A stretch of DNA of 64,000 nucleotides from assembly GCA_963560245.1 (NCBI GenBank), contig CAUWNS010000005.1, positions 50,575-114,574 of the forward strand. The letters are read 5' to 3'. How positions within the stretch are numbered: the first letter of the stretch is position 1; the number at the start of each line of letters is the position of its first letter. Origin of the DNA: Pseudoruminococcus_B sp937901805 (GTDB lineage: Bacteria; Bacillota; Clostridia; Oscillospirales; Ruminococcaceae). A program made the translations under genes and the position numbers. The notes beneath the pieces are model-generated. The model worked only from the letters and a program-made list of their open reading frames with translations, had not been told where the DNA came from and made no database searches. Below are positions 50,637 through 60,747 of this stretch, one piece after another.

Positions 50637-52415
50637 ATGACAACGAATGAAAAAATACAAAAACTCAGACAGAGCATGAAGGCGAGCGGGGTACAGGCTT
50701 ATCTTGTTCCCTCTTCTGATCCGCATATGAGCGAATATCTGCCGGATCACTGGACAACCAGGGCATATTTTTCCGGATTTGACGGCTCTGCCGGTACCTT
50801 GGTGGTAACAGAGGATAAAAGCGGCCTGTGGACGGACGGACGGTATTTTCTTCAGGCCGGACAGCAGCTTTCCGGAAGTGAAGTGCAGCTGTACAAGATG
50901 GGGCTGCCGGGCGTTCCCACGGTTTCTGAGTTTTTGGAGCAGGAACTGGCAGGAGGGAAAGTGCTTGGGATTGACGGGACTGTAACGGCGACCAGTATGG
51001 TAAAGGATCTGCAGGCCCGCGGGATTTCAGTCAAGGCCGTGGACTGCACCTCAGAAAACTGGGAGAACAGACCCCCTGTTCCAGCAACAGAGGTTTTTGT
51101 ACATGAAGTGAAGTATACCGGGCTGACAGCTTCCCAAAAACTGGTGCAGTTAAAAGAAAAATTGAAGTCCGCCGGGGCGGATACCATGGTGATCACAAGG
51201 CTTGACAGCATTGCCTGGCTGCTGAATCTGCGTGCAAATGATATTGCCTATAATCCGTTTCTGCTCTCCTATGTGTTGGTGGAACCGGAAAAGACCACCC
51301 TGTTTGTCACAACTTCCCGTGTCTCCGGACAGGCAAAGGATTATTTGGAAGAAAATGGGGTGGCTCTGCGAGAATATGAAGAGATCCTTCCGGCTGTCCA
51401 TGCGCTGACCGGGGAAAAACGGGTTTTGGTTGATCCTGCAAGTGTCAACTATGCCGTTTGGCAGGCGCTGGAGGAAAACAGCGCCCTCACTCTGGTACAG
51501 GGAGCGGAACCTGTCCAGGCGCTGAAGGCTGTCAAAAATGAGACGGAAATTGAAAATGTGAAAAACGCCCATGTTCGGGACGGTGTGGCAATGGTCCGTT
51601 TTCAGCGCGAACTGGAAAGACGGATGTCCCAGAAGATCCCGACTACAGAATGCGATATTGAAGTGATTCTGCGCGATCTGCGTGCACAGCAGCCCCTCAA
51701 CAAAGGGGAAAGCTTTTCAACAATTGCGGGGTATGGATCTAATGGAGCAATCGTCCACTACCATGCTCTGCCGGAAACCTGCGCGTCAATTCGGGCGAAG
51801 GGATTGCTTTTGGTAGACAGCGGCGCGCAGTATCTGGATGGCACAACCGATATCACCAGGACCTATGCGGTCGGAGAACTGACCCGGGAGGAAAAAGAAC
51901 GCTATACGACTGTGCTGAAAACCCATATTTCTGTTGCGAAATCCGTTTTTTTGGATGGGACAAGCGGAAGTACCCTGGATATGGCAGCCCGCTGTGTGGT
52001 TTGGAGCAAAAGGATTGACTACCGGCATGGCACTGGGCATGGCGTAGGCTTTTTTGGTGGAGTCCATGAAGGACCTCATAACCTGCGCACAACCAGCCCG
52101 GTTCCGTTCCATGCAGGAATGCTCATTACGGATGAACCCGGTTATTATGAAGAGGGGAAGATGGGTATTCGGATTGAAAATATCCTGCTTGTGAAAAAGC
52201 TTTTTGAAAACGAGTATGGAATCTTCCTTGGTTTTGAACCGGTTACCTATTGCCCGATTGATACTACCCCGGTTTTGGTAGAGCAGCTGAGTGATGAGGA
52301 GATTGCCTGGCTCAACAGTTATCATCAGGCGGTTTATGAAAAATTATCTGTCCATCTGGAAGAGGATGAGCGTGTATGGCTGAAAGAAAAGACAGCGCCC
52401 ATCTCCAGAGGATAG
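50637..52415 (+). CDS. Xaa-Pro aminopeptidase (M24B)
   Basis: Releases N-terminal residues before proline. 592 residues in the large aminopeptidase P form: two creatinase-like N-terminal domains (1-300), then the M24 pita-bread domain with metal ligands in LLVDSGAQYLDGTTDITRT, HGTGHGVGFFGGVHEGP, ITDEPGYYEEGKMGIRIEN, and a C-terminal 60-residue cap. ATG 50637 with AGAAAGAAGG. Cytoplasmic, single gene. The N-terminal SSDPHMSEYLPDHW is the usual start of the clostridial group. Confidence 0.94.
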   Translation: MTTNEKIQKLRQSMKASGVQAYLVPSSDPHMSEYLPDHWTTRAYFSGFDGSAGTLVVTEDKSGLWTDGRYFLQAGQQLSGSEVQLYKMGLPGVPTVSEFLEQELAGGKVLGIDGTVTATSMVKDLQARGISVKAVDCTSENWENRPPVPATEVFVHEVKYTGLTASQKLVQLKEKLKSAGADTMVITRLDSIAWLLNLRANDIAYNPFLLSYVLVEPEKTTLFVTTSRVSGQAKDYLEENGVALREYEEILPAVHALTGEKRVLVDPASVNYAVWQALEENSALTLVQGAEPVQALKAVKNETEIENVKNAHVRDGVAMVRFQRELERRMSQKIPTTECDIEVILRDLRAQQPLNKGESFSTIAGYGSNGAIVHYHALPETCASIRAKGLLLVDSGAQYLDGTTDITRTYAVGELTREEKERYTTVLKTHISVAKSVFLDGTSGSTLDMAARCVVWSKRIDYRHGTGHGVGFFGGVHEGPHNLRTTSPVPFHAGMLITDEPGYYEEGKMGIRIENILLVKKLFENEYGIFLGFEPVTYCPIDTTPVLVEQLSDEEIAWLNSYHQAVYEKLSVHLEEDERVWLKEKTAPISRG

Positions 52416-52440
52416 GGTTTGCATGATCATAGAAAGGACT

Positions 52441-52465
52441 AGGGGAGCGGGAAACCCGCTCCCCT
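52441..52465 (+). terminator. hairpin after the aminopeptidase gene
   Basis: Perfect 11-bp arms AGGGGAGCGGG / CCCGCTCCCCT with an AAA loop. No T-run, so it may be a transcript-end stabiliser rather than a true terminator. Confidence 0.65.
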
Positions 52466-52516
52466 CCATCGTTCCCATCTGTCAAAAAATCGATGAGGAG
52501 TAGGGGAGGAAACAAG

Positions 52517-53788
52517 ATGACCTATGAGGAAGCTTTGGAGTTTATCCATTCCCGCCCAAGGCTCGGAAGAAAAAAGCCCGGCACGCAGCGGATGGCAAAA
52601 CTGCTCCATGCACTTGGCGATCCACAGAAGGCGTTAAAATTTGTCCATATTGCGGGGACAAATGGGAAGGGTTCTGTTACGGCAACGACGGCCAATGTTT
52701 TGAAACTGGCTGGATATAAAACAGGGCATTTTATTTCTCCGTTCATTTTGGAGTTCCGAGAGCGGATTCAGATAAACGGGGAGATGATCCCGAAGGAAAA
52801 ACTGGCGGACTATGCGCAGAAAGTCAGAAAAATTGTGCAGGAAATGGACGCCAGGGATGAGATTATCAATGAGTTTGAGATTGACACGGCGATCGGTTTT
52901 CTCTGGTTTGCCGAAGAACACTGCGATCTGGTCTGCCTGGAGGTCGGTCTTGGCGGATTATATGATGCCACCAATGTGATTGATTCGCCGCTTGTCACGG
53001 CCATCACCTCGATTTCCCTGGATCATACAAACCTGCTGGGGGATACCACAGCAAAAATTGCACAGGAAAAATGCGGGATCATCAAGCCCGGCACGGTGGT
53101 TGTCACCTATCCTACACAGGATCCGGATGCGCTCGCCGTGATTATGGAACGGTGCGCCGCCCTGCAAATTCCCTTGATCCTGCCCGCCATGGGAGGCGTG
53201 GAAATTTTGGATGATTCCGTACTGCGCAAGCGGGTACGTTATGGGAATCTGGAATTTATCCTGAAACTTCCCGGCGCCCATCAGGTGCAAAACGCTATGA
53301 TGGTGGTGGAGATTCTCCGCCAGCTTGCCGAAAAGGGTTTCCCGGTTTCCGAGGAGACCATTGTGCGCGGAATTGAAACCGTGTTTTTCCCTGCAAGACA
53401 GGAAATTGTATCCGGGCACCCCCTGATCTTGCTGGATGGCGCGCATAATCTCTCCGGTGCGCAGTCGCTGGAGGACACTTTAAAGCGCCTGCCGCAGAAA
53501 AAAACCATGATCATCGGCATGCTGTCGGATAAGGATTATGAACACTCTGCAAGGCTTTTGGCCCGGCAGTGCCGCTGCGTCATCACGGTGGCGCCGGACA
53601 ACCCGCGGGCTCTTTCTCCGGAACAGCTGGCGCAGGCGATCGGGGACTGCTGTGAAACCGTGATCCCCTGCTCGGACTATGAACAGGCGCTAAAGCTGGC
53701 AAAGTCCCGGGCTGGAGAAAACGGGGTGGTTGTAATCTGCGGTTCCCTGTATCTTGCCTCCTCCATGCGGGCGATCCTCTGTAAATAA
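52517..53788 (+). CDS. folC: folylpolyglutamate synthase/dihydrofolate synthase
   Basis: Adds glutamate to folates, and to dihydropteroate. 423 residues: N-terminal Mur-ligase-like ATPase domain with the P-loop IAGTNGKGSVTATTANVL, PFILEFRERIQING, CLEVGLGGLYDATNVID and ITSISLDHTNLLGDT, then a C-terminal domain with LLDGAHNLSGAQSLEDTL. ATG 52517 with GGGGAGGAAA was chosen over an earlier in-frame start. The gap to the aminopeptidase gene is about 100 bp and contains a hairpin, so it may have its own promoter. Confidence 0.95.
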   Translation: MTYEEALEFIHSRPRLGRKKPGTQRMAKLLHALGDPQKALKFVHIAGTNGKGSVTATTANVLKLAGYKTGHFISPFILEFRERIQINGEMIPKEKLADYAQKVRKIVQEMDARDEIINEFEIDTAIGFLWFAEEHCDLVCLEVGLGGLYDATNVIDSPLVTAITSISLDHTNLLGDTTAKIAQEKCGIIKPGTVVVTYPTQDPDALAVIMERCAALQIPLILPAMGGVEILDDSVLRKRVRYGNLEFILKLPGAHQVQNAMMVVEILRQLAEKGFPVSEETIVRGIETVFFPARQEIVSGHPLILLDGAHNLSGAQSLEDTLKRLPQKKTMIIGMLSDKDYEHSARLLARQCRCVITVAPDNPRALSPEQLAQAIGDCCETVIPCSDYEQALKLAKSRAGENGVVVICGSLYLASSMRAILCK

Positions 53789-53793
53789 AGATC

Positions 53794-53829
53794 AAAACAG
53801 CCCTCCCAATCGTTTGGGAGGGCTGTTTT
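53794..53829. terminator. bidirectional terminator
   Basis: 16-bp perfect arms (53794-53809, 53814-53829) with A- and T-rich ends, between converging folC and the M42 gene. Confidence 0.9.
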
Positions 53830-53840
53830 GCTGTCCAGTT

Positions 53841-54869
53841 TTATCCAAGATAAGCGTCAAGCAGGAGATAGGTATTGGCAAGGCCGTCGGTATGGGTGCG
53901 TTCGTATCCATGGGAGGCATACACGCCCGGTCCGATGAGAGCATGGCGGAGATCATGCCCCGCAGAAAGAGCGGCATCCGCATCGGAGCCGTATCCGGGA
54001 TAGATGTCGACCGCATAATCAAGCCCATTGTCTTTTGCCGTTTGGATGAGTGCGGTCGTCATATCGTAATCATAGGGCCCGCGTGAGTCTTTGGCGCAGA
54101 TGGATACCTTGCACTCATTGGCGCCAAGCCCGATTCCAACGCAGCCCATATCCAGGCTCAGGATTTCCTGGACGTCTTCCGGCACACCGGCAGCTGCGCC
54201 GTGCCCGGTTTCTTCATAGACGGTAAAGTGCAGGTAGACCTTGCGCCCCGGCTGTTTTCCGCTGTCTTTGAGGTGTTTTGCATAGGCAAGCAGAATAGCA
54301 GAGCATCCTTTGTCGTCAATAAAGCGGCTTTTGAGGTATCCGGATTCTGTCAGGACAGTTCTCGGGTCGAATGCAACAAAATCCCCAGCGCTGATCCCGA
54401 GCGCCTCAGTTTCCTCTTTGGAATAGACTTTTTCGTCCAGAACCACTTCCATGGTGTCAAAATCCCGCGGCTGTTCCCGCAGCTTGAGGTTGACATGGGA
54501 GGAGGGATCATTCATCTGGAAAGTGCCGCAGTAGCTGCCGGAAAAACGGGTAATAACCGTGCAGTTTTCAGAATCCACATTGTTTGGAATAAGGCCGCCG
54601 ACAGGGGATAGTGAAAGCCTTCCGTTTGTTTTGACTTCCCGTACAATAGCGCCCAAAGTATCGACGTGTGCAGTGAGCAAAATCGGATTTCCCTTCCCGC
54701 CAAGGCAGACAACAATGCTGTTTTTCGCGGTGCGTTTTGGCTCATACCCCATTTTCTCCAGAGTGGTGAAGAGATAATCCGCCACTTCCCTTGTATAGCC
54801 GGTTGGGCTTTTTATCGCAAGCAGAGTTTGCGCCTGTTCCAGAATATACTCCATCATATTGCATTGCAT
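53841..54869 (-). CDS. M42-family aminopeptidase
   Basis: Cytoplasmic di-metal aminopeptidase/endoglucanase-like enzyme (TET-forming class). 342 residues: LLTAHVDTLGAIV (first metal ligand), FIDDKGCSAILLAY, the catalytic Glu pair in YEETGHGAA, LSLDMGCVGIG, and the final SHGYERTHTDGLANT ligand. The internal beta-barrel regulatory domain (about 75-170) is present. ATG 54869 with AGGAGG was chosen over an in-frame start at 54974. Likely trims peptides in general peptide turnover. Confidence 0.92.
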   Translation of the reverse strand: MQCNMMEYILEQAQTLLAIKSPTGYTREVADYLFTTLEKMGYEPKRTAKNSIVVCLGGKGNPILLTAHVDTLGAIVREVKTNGRLSLSPVGGLIPNNVDSENCTVITRFSGSYCGTFQMNDPSSHVNLKLREQPRDFDTMEVVLDEKVYSKEETEALGISAGDFVAFDPRTVLTESGYLKSRFIDDKGCSAILLAYAKHLKDSGKQPGRKVYLHFTVYEETGHGAAAGVPEDVQEILSLDMGCVGIGLGANECKVSICAKDSRGPYDYDMTTALIQTAKDNGLDYAVDIYPGYGSDADAALSAGHDLRHALIGPGVYASHGYERTHTDGLANTYLLLDAYLG

Positions 54870-55008
54870 GAATAAGACCTCCTGAATGAAAATTTTAATG
54901 AAATGGCATTGGTTGGCACAAAAAATTGCCATTATCAGTGTACTACCAAATTTCAGTGTTCGCAAGAAAATCATCGGATATTTTATTCGGATTGTTTACA
55001 ATCTGTTT

Positions 55009-55037
55009 TTGCATGGCTGTGGAAAAAGGTGTAGAAT
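55009..55037 (+). promoter_or_regulatory. promoter of the ABC/FtsX pair
   Basis: TTGCAT (55009-55014), 17-bp spacer, TAGAAT (55032-55037), 41 bp before the ATG. Confidence 0.6.
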
Positions 55038-55077
55038 AAAACTGAATTAGTATCGAATGGAATAGGAGTTATACAGC

Positions 55078-55782
55078 ATGAGTGGATTTGTCAAGCTGGA
55101 AGATGTGTACAAAAGTTACCACATGGGGGAAATTACCATCAACGCGGCGAATGGGGTCTCCTTTGAGATTGAAAAGGGGGAGTTTGCCGTTGTTGTGGGA
55201 CCAAGCGGCGCCGGCAAGACGACGGTGCTCAACCTTCTTGGCGGAATGGATACCTGCGATAAGGGGAAAATGCTGGTGGATGGCAGCGACGTCAGCAAAT
55301 ACAACCGGAAGGAACTTATTTCTTATCGGCGGTTTGACGTGGGCTTTGTCTTTCAATTTTATAATCTGGTGCAGAACCTGACGGCAAAGGAAAATGTCGA
55401 ACTTGCAACCCAGATTTCAAAAGATCCGCTGGATGTTGTGGAAGTACTGGAACAGGTCGGGTTAAAGGAGCGCATGAATAACTTTCCCTCCCAGCTCTCC
55501 GGCGGAGAACAGCAGAGGGTAGCGATTGCACGCGCCCTTGCCAAGCATCCGAAGCTGCTGCTGTGCGATGAGCCTACGGGGGCGCTGGATTACAATACCG
55601 GAAAGAGAATCCTTGCCTTGTTGCAGGACACTTGCCGGAAAACGGGGACGACGGTCATTGTCGTTACCCATAACCAGGCGATTACACCGATGGCGGATCG
55701 TGTAATCCATATGAAAAACAGTAAGGTGGAGCAGGTGCTTCTCAATGAAAACCCCACCCCGGTGGAAAGGATTGAGTGGTAA
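55078..55782 (+). CDS. ABC transporter ATP-binding protein (MacB/LolD type)
   Basis: 234 residues, a stand-alone ATPase for an FtsX-type permease: Walker A GPSGAGKTT (about 41-49), Q-loop FVFQFYNL, signature LSGGEQQR, Walker B LLLCDEPTGALD and H-loop VVTHNQ. The GALDYNTG sequence after Walker B is typical of the MacB/LolD class that powers mechanotransmission rather than solute transport. ATG 55078 with AATAGGAG. The permease starts 3 bp after this stop. Confidence 0.95.
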   Translation: MSGFVKLEDVYKSYHMGEITINAANGVSFEIEKGEFAVVVGPSGAGKTTVLNLLGGMDTCDKGKMLVDGSDVSKYNRKELISYRRFDVGFVFQFYNLVQNLTAKENVELATQISKDPLDVVEVLEQVGLKERMNNFPSQLSGGEQQRVAIARALAKHPKLLLCDEPTGALDYNTGKRILALLQDTCRKTGTTVIVVTHNQAITPMADRVIHMKNSKVEQVLLNENPTPVERIEW

Positions 55783-55785
55783 GCT

Positions 55786-58700
55786 GTGAAAAGTGCTTTT
55801 TGGAAAGATACTTTCCGGGAAATCTGGAAAACGAAAAACCGCTTTCTCTCTATTTTTGCAATTATTGCCATAGGCGTTGGCTTTTTTGCAGGAGTCAAGG
55901 CCTCCTGCGCGGATATGAAGCAGTCTGAGGATGCGTATTATGTCAAAAACAACCTCATGGACGTCCAGGTGATTTCAACCCTTGGATTTGGAGAAAAAGA
56001 TATTGAAGCATTTCGCTCTCTCGATGGAATTAAGGGGGTATTGCCCTCTTATTCTGCGGATCTCTATCTGGAGGAATCTGGAAATCGTTCCGTATGCAAG
56101 GTATACTCTTTGCCGGAAGCGGGCTTAGCGGAGGCGGACAACATCAACCAGCTCACAGTGGCGGAGGGCAGAATGCCGGAAAACGAAGGGGAATGTGTAG
56201 TAGATTCCTATCTGGCAGAACAAAAGGGGTATTCTGTCGGCGATACCGTGCAGATGCAGGCAGAGGATGGCGATGACCTTTCCGGCACCCTTTCCAGGAA
56301 AGAATTTACCGTCGTTGGTACGGTGGAAAGCCCGATGTTTATTTATAAGATGCAGAGAGGAACCAGCACGATTGGGGATGGTTCTGCGGATGGATTTGTA
56401 TACTTGATGCCGCAGGCATTTTCCTATGAGGACTATACCACGGTTTTCCTGACTTTTGAGAGCGCAGAGGCAGCGCAGGCCTATACAGAGGAGTATGACG
56501 CCCTCAGCGAAGGATATGTGGATACTGTGGAAGCTCTGGGAGACACCCGAAAAGATGCGCGCTTGGAAGAGGTCAGGGAGCAGTCGAATCAGACCATTAC
56601 AGAAAATGAGCAAAAGCTTGCCGATGCAAAAGAACAGGCGGAAACAGGGTTTGATGATGCCCAGCGTCAATTGGATGATGCAAAGACAGAACTTGAAAAT
56701 GGAGAAGCAGAATATGCCGAACAAAAACAGCTGTTTGATACTGAGATTACACAAGCAGAGCAGACGCTTGAAAATTCCAGGAAGCAGACACAACAGGGCT
56801 GGGAGGAGTATCACTCCAGCCTAAAAGAAGTGTCGGATGGGCTCGCGGCACTGGCTTCTCAGCGTCAGACCCTGATTTCCACCCGTAACCAGCTTAATAC
56901 GGCAAAACAGCAGGTGGAAGAGGGAAAACAGCAATTGGATACTGCTTCTAATCTGTTGGAAGGAAAACAGAAGGAATATGATGAGGGGTTGGCTGCCTAT
57001 CAAAGTGCGGAGCAGCTGCTGGACAGCACGAACCAAATTGTGAAGGATCCATCGTCCGCATCTGATGAACAGATTTCCTCTGTCCATAATGGTTTGAATC
57101 AATTGCAGGAGGGACTGGGCGATCTGTTTTTTGCCTGTGTTTCAGGGAATACGGCGCTGAAGCCTCAGCTGGATGCAGCACTCTCTGTATTTTCTGCAAC
57201 CCTTGTTTCCCAGAAACAGGAGCTGGATGCCGCTTCCGTAGAATTGGAAAAGGCAAAGACGCAGCTTGCCGAACAGCAAAAGGTATGGGAAGCAGGGAAA
57301 ACGGAATACGAGCAGGGAGAAGCAGCCTATCAATCCGGAATGCAGCAGTTGGAAAGCGCCCAGCGGCAGCTGGACGACGCTTCTGTGGCATTAGCCGCCG
57401 TACAAAGCCGGCTGAAAGATGCCGACCGGCAGATTGCGGCAGGGGAACAGGAACTCTCTGCACAGCGGGAAGAAGGGGAAGCACAGCTTCTTGCGGCAAA
57501 AGAAAAACTGGATGCAGGAAGAACAGAATATGAGGACGGTGTAGCACGGCTGGAAGAGGAGCGTCAAAAGGCTCAGCAGGAGATTACGGATGCCGAAACA
57601 CAGCTTGCCGACGCAAAGCAAAAGCTCGCGGAATTGGAGGAACCGACCTGGTATGTGCTGGGCTGCGATCAGGCCTGTCCGGGGTATTCCAATCTGGGCG
57701 AGGATGCCGGACGCGTTGACAACATTGCAAAAGTGTTCCCGGTATTTTTCCTGTTGGTGGCGGCACTTGTCTGCCTGACCACAATGACCCGTATGATTGA
57801 AGAAGAACGCACAGAAATCGGAACCTTGAAAGCATTGGGATATTCGAACGGCTCCATTATCATGAAATATATGACCTATGGCGTTGTGGCGAGCATTCTT
57901 GGCAGCATTGTGGGGATGCTGATTGGATTCCAGCTGTTCCCAAGGATTATCATGAATGGATACAGTATCATGTATAATTTTCCTGTGGTCAAAGCACCGT
58001 TTCGGATGCAGCTTGCGATTCCTTCCATGATTGCGGCGGCATTATGCGTCGTCGTCACTGTGTATGCAGTCTGCCGCGGTGAACTGGCACAGCGCCCGTC
58101 CCAGCTCATGCGCCCCAAATCCCCCAAGCCGGGGAAGCGTGTGCTTTTGGAAAAAATCCCATTTATCTGGAACCGCTTTAATTTCAGCCATAAAGTAACG
58201 GCCAGGAATCTGTTCCGCTACAAACAGCGGATTTTTATGACAGTGGTGGGGATCGCAGGTTGCACCGCGCTGATGTTGACGGGGTTTGCCCTGAAGGACT
58301 CCATTATGGAAATTGTAGATAAACAATTTTCGGAAATCTCTCTCTATGATATGATGATCGTCCCGGAGGAGAATGAAATTGATAAGACCATGCAGGTAGT
58401 TGGTGAGCAGCCGCTGGTCGGGTCATACGGCAAGTTTTTGCAGGAGACGATGACGGCAGAGTCCGGTTCCGAGGAGATGGAAGTTTATCTGAGTGTGCCG
58501 GAGCAGATGGATACATTCCATCAATTTTTTGATTTGCATACCCGTAAAGGGGAAACCCCGGTTTCCCTTCAAGACGGCACGGTGGTTATTACAGAAAAAT
58601 TTGCAAATGAACTGTCCCTGTCTGTAGGCGATACCTTTACACTCAGCAGTGCGGATTATCCGGATGTGGAGCTCACTGTCGGGGGAATTGCGGAAAACTA

Positions 58701-59310
58701 TACATACCACTATGTCTACATGACGCCGCAGACTTTTCTACAAGTCTATGGGAAGCAACCGGATTATAACCTGGTTATGGCGGACTGGAAAGACGACAGC
58801 CGGACGGATACGGAAGGCGTATTTTCCACCTTGTCCGAACAGAAAGCCATGCAGGGGATTTCATTCCTCAGTACGGTAAAAGACGGTTTCAGTGATATGA
58901 TTTCCAGCTTGAATTACGTGGTTCTGGTATTGATTATTTCTGCCGGGTTGCTGGCGTTTGTCGTGCTTTATAATCTGACGAACATCAATGTCAATGAAAG
59001 GATTCGAGAGATCGCCACATTGAAAGTACTTGGTTTCTATGATAAGGAAGTCTCCGCCTATATTTACCGTGAAAATGTGATCTTAACCATTCTCGGCACG
59101 GGGGCGGGCTTGATTCTCGGTATTTTCTTCAGCCAGTTTGTCATCAATACTGCGGAAATGGATATTGTCATGTTTGGGCGGGATATTAAAGCGCTTAGTT
59201 ATCTGCTTTCTGCGATCCTGACGCTTTTATTTGCAGTATTTGTAAACTTGGTAATGCACTTTAGACTGAAAAAGGTGAAAATGGTGGAATCCCTCAAGTC
59301 TATAGAATAA
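55786..59310 (+). CDS. FtsX-like permease with a 360-residue coiled-coil insert
   Basis: Partner of the upstream ATPase, 1174 residues. It has an N-terminal membrane helix (about 20-42), a MacB-type periplasmic-like domain, then a Gln/Ala/Glu/Leu-rich coiled coil (about 258-620) before the first FtsX helix bundle (about 650-765, VFPVFFLLVAALVCLTTMTRM). A second outer domain follows, and a last FtsX bundle (about 1045-1165, VVLVLIISAGLLAFVVLY). The coil would project outside the cell for 40-50 nm if a single straight helix. Similar Firmicutes proteins resemble YhgE/Pip and are linked to lipoprotein or peptide export; role here unknown. GTG start 3 bp after the ATPase. Confidence 0.92.
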   Translation: MKSAFWKDTFREIWKTKNRFLSIFAIIAIGVGFFAGVKASCADMKQSEDAYYVKNNLMDVQVISTLGFGEKDIEAFRSLDGIKGVLPSYSADLYLEESGNRSVCKVYSLPEAGLAEADNINQLTVAEGRMPENEGECVVDSYLAEQKGYSVGDTVQMQAEDGDDLSGTLSRKEFTVVGTVESPMFIYKMQRGTSTIGDGSADGFVYLMPQAFSYEDYTTVFLTFESAEAAQAYTEEYDALSEGYVDTVEALGDTRKDARLEEVREQSNQTITENEQKLADAKEQAETGFDDAQRQLDDAKTELENGEAEYAEQKQLFDTEITQAEQTLENSRKQTQQGWEEYHSSLKEVSDGLAALASQRQTLISTRNQLNTAKQQVEEGKQQLDTASNLLEGKQKEYDEGLAAYQSAEQLLDSTNQIVKDPSSASDEQISSVHNGLNQLQEGLGDLFFACVSGNTALKPQLDAALSVFSATLVSQKQELDAASVELEKAKTQLAEQQKVWEAGKTEYEQGEAAYQSGMQQLESAQRQLDDASVALAAVQSRLKDADRQIAAGEQELSAQREEGEAQLLAAKEKLDAGRTEYEDGVARLEEERQKAQQEITDAETQLADAKQKLAELEEPTWYVLGCDQACPGYSNLGEDAGRVDNIAKVFPVFFLLVAALVCLTTMTRMIEEERTEIGTLKALGYSNGSIIMKYMTYGVVASILGSIVGMLIGFQLFPRIIMNGYSIMYNFPVVKAPFRMQLAIPSMIAAALCVVVTVYAVCRGELAQRPSQLMRPKSPKPGKRVLLEKIPFIWNRFNFSHKVTARNLFRYKQRIFMTVVGIAGCTALMLTGFALKDSIMEIVDKQFSEISLYDMMIVPEENEIDKTMQVVGEQPLVGSYGKFLQETMTAESGSEEMEVYLSVPEQMDTFHQFFDLHTRKGETPVSLQDGTVVITEKFANELSLSVGDTFTLSSADYPDVELTVGGIAENYTYHYVYMTPQTFLQVYGKQPDYNLVMADWKDDSRTDTEGVFSTLSEQKAMQGISFLSTVKDGFSDMISSLNYVVLVLIISAGLLAFVVLYNLTNINVNERIREIATLKVLGFYDKEVSAYIYRENVILTILGTGAGLILGIFFSQFVINTAEMDIVMFGRDIKALSYLLSAILTLLFAVFVNLVMHFRLKKVKMVESLKSIE

Positions 59311-59315
59311 AGGGA

Positions 59316-59350
59316 AAAACAGGGCGCAGTTTATTGCTGCGCCCTGTTTT
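59316..59350 (+). terminator. terminator of the ABC/FtsX pair
   Basis: 14-bp perfect arms (59316-59329, 59337-59350) with a seven-base loop, ending in T. Confidence 0.9.
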
Positions 59351-59416
59351 AGGTTATAGCTTTCGTGGAAAAGCGGCAGGAACGGGATTCCGATGTCGCA
59401 GAGGTTTCCTCTGGAG

Positions 59417-59455
59417 AAAAAGGCGTACATGGAAATTTTCCATGTACGCCTTTTT
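59417..59455. terminator. terminator of alr (bidirectional)
   Basis: About 19-bp arms (59417-59435, 59437-59455) with A-run and T-run ends, adjoining the minus-strand alr stop codon at 59474. Confidence 0.88.
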
Positions 59456-59473
59456 ATGTATTTGATTTGCCGA

Positions 59474-60676
59474 TTAGTAAGCGCAGGAGATATAGTCGGT
59501 CACTTCTGTGACCCTTCCATCATAGAGATAGACGCGGGGAACGCGGATTCCCACTGCACACAGCGCCTCATAGTTTACAGAACCGCGCAGAAGGGCAAAT
59601 TCTCCGGCCGTAATCTCCTCAGTATCATCGCATCCGAAAACAGTGACGGTATCTCCCATTTTAACGTTTTTGAGCCCGGAAATATCGACCATCATCTGAT
59701 CCATACAGACCCTGCCGATTACGGGGACGCGCTTTCCGTGCAGCAGAACCTGAGCCTGCTGCTCCGTGCGGGGAAAACTATCTGCGTAACCAATGGTCAG
59801 CGAGGCAACAGGGATTGGATGTTCGCTTGTATAAATCCTTCCGTAACTTACGGCGGTTCCTGCCGGAATTTCTTTTACTTCACTGACGGTCGTTTTCAGT
59901 TCCATTGCAGGTAGGAATGGGGAGTTTTGCTCCATATCGCTGCTGGGGGGGCATCCATAGAGAATGATTCCCGGGCGCACCATATCCAGGTGCATTTCCG
60001 GATAGTTCACTACAGCGGCACTGTTGCAGCAGTGCCGGATACCAAGAGAATATCCCTGTTGTTCCAAAGTTTTACAGACATGCAGAAACCGGGAAAACTG
60101 TCCTTTTGTGAAGCAAACAGAATCCTCGGCTTTTTCATCAGAACAGGCAAAATGTGTAAAAATCCCGGTTGCACGCAGAGCAGGCAGCGTATAGACCTGT
60201 GCAATCTGGTTGCAGCAGGTATCCACCATGTCCTCTGTACTGCATACAAACCCAATGCGCGACATGCCAGTATCCACTTTTATATGGATATCTACAGTTA
60301 CATTATAACTGGAAGCATGGCGGGAAAGTTCTTTTGCATATTCTAAGGAGAGGCATGTCTGCGTAATTCCCCGTCTGGCAAGCAGCGGAGCCAGTTCGCA
60401 GGGCGTATGTCCGAAAATCAGGATTGGTTTCTTAATCCCGGCTTCCCGCAGAGCAAGACCTTCTTCAATGTTGGAGACGCCAAACCAGTCCGCGCCGCAT
60501 TGATCCAGAAGCTTCGCAACGACTTTATCCCCATGTCCATAGGCATTGGCTTTTACAACCGCGCAAATCATGGTTTTTTTATCCGTTCCAATATAGCGTT
60601 CCCGGATTAATCGGTAGTTGTGTTCAATTCTGGATAAATCAATTGTGGCCCAAGTTCGTTTTAAATATTGTTGCAT
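59474..60676 (-). CDS. alr: alanine racemase
   Basis: PLP enzyme that makes D-alanine for peptidoglycan. 400 residues: N-terminal TIM barrel with the PLP lysine in VVKANAYGHGD (about residue 43), HIKVDTGMSRIGF, then the C-terminal beta domain with the catalytic tyrosine in AVSYGRIYT, LTIGYADSFPR and VIGRVCMDQMMVDIS, and a final CAVGIRVPRVY. Normal length. ATG 60676 with GGGGGAAAT upstream. A small membrane protein gene lies immediately upstream. Serine racemase specificity cannot be excluded. Confidence 0.95.
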   Translation of the reverse strand: MQQYLKRTWATIDLSRIEHNYRLIRERYIGTDKKTMICAVVKANAYGHGDKVVAKLLDQCGADWFGVSNIEEGLALREAGIKKPILIFGHTPCELAPLLARRGITQTCLSLEYAKELSRHASSYNVTVDIHIKVDTGMSRIGFVCSTEDMVDTCCNQIAQVYTLPALRATGIFTHFACSDEKAEDSVCFTKGQFSRFLHVCKTLEQQGYSLGIRHCCNSAAVVNYPEMHLDMVRPGIILYGCPPSSDMEQNSPFLPAMELKTTVSEVKEIPAGTAVSYGRIYTSEHPIPVASLTIGYADSFPRTEQQAQVLLHGKRVPVIGRVCMDQMMVDISGLKNVKMGDTVTVFGCDDTEEITAGEFALLRGSVNYEALCAVGIRVPRVYLYDGRVTEVTDYISCAY

Positions 60677-60747
60677 CGGTATTTCCCCCTGTCTCTGACG
60701 ACCATTTTATGCGGACTTCGGTAGATTAGTTCGAAGGTTTTTCGGCT

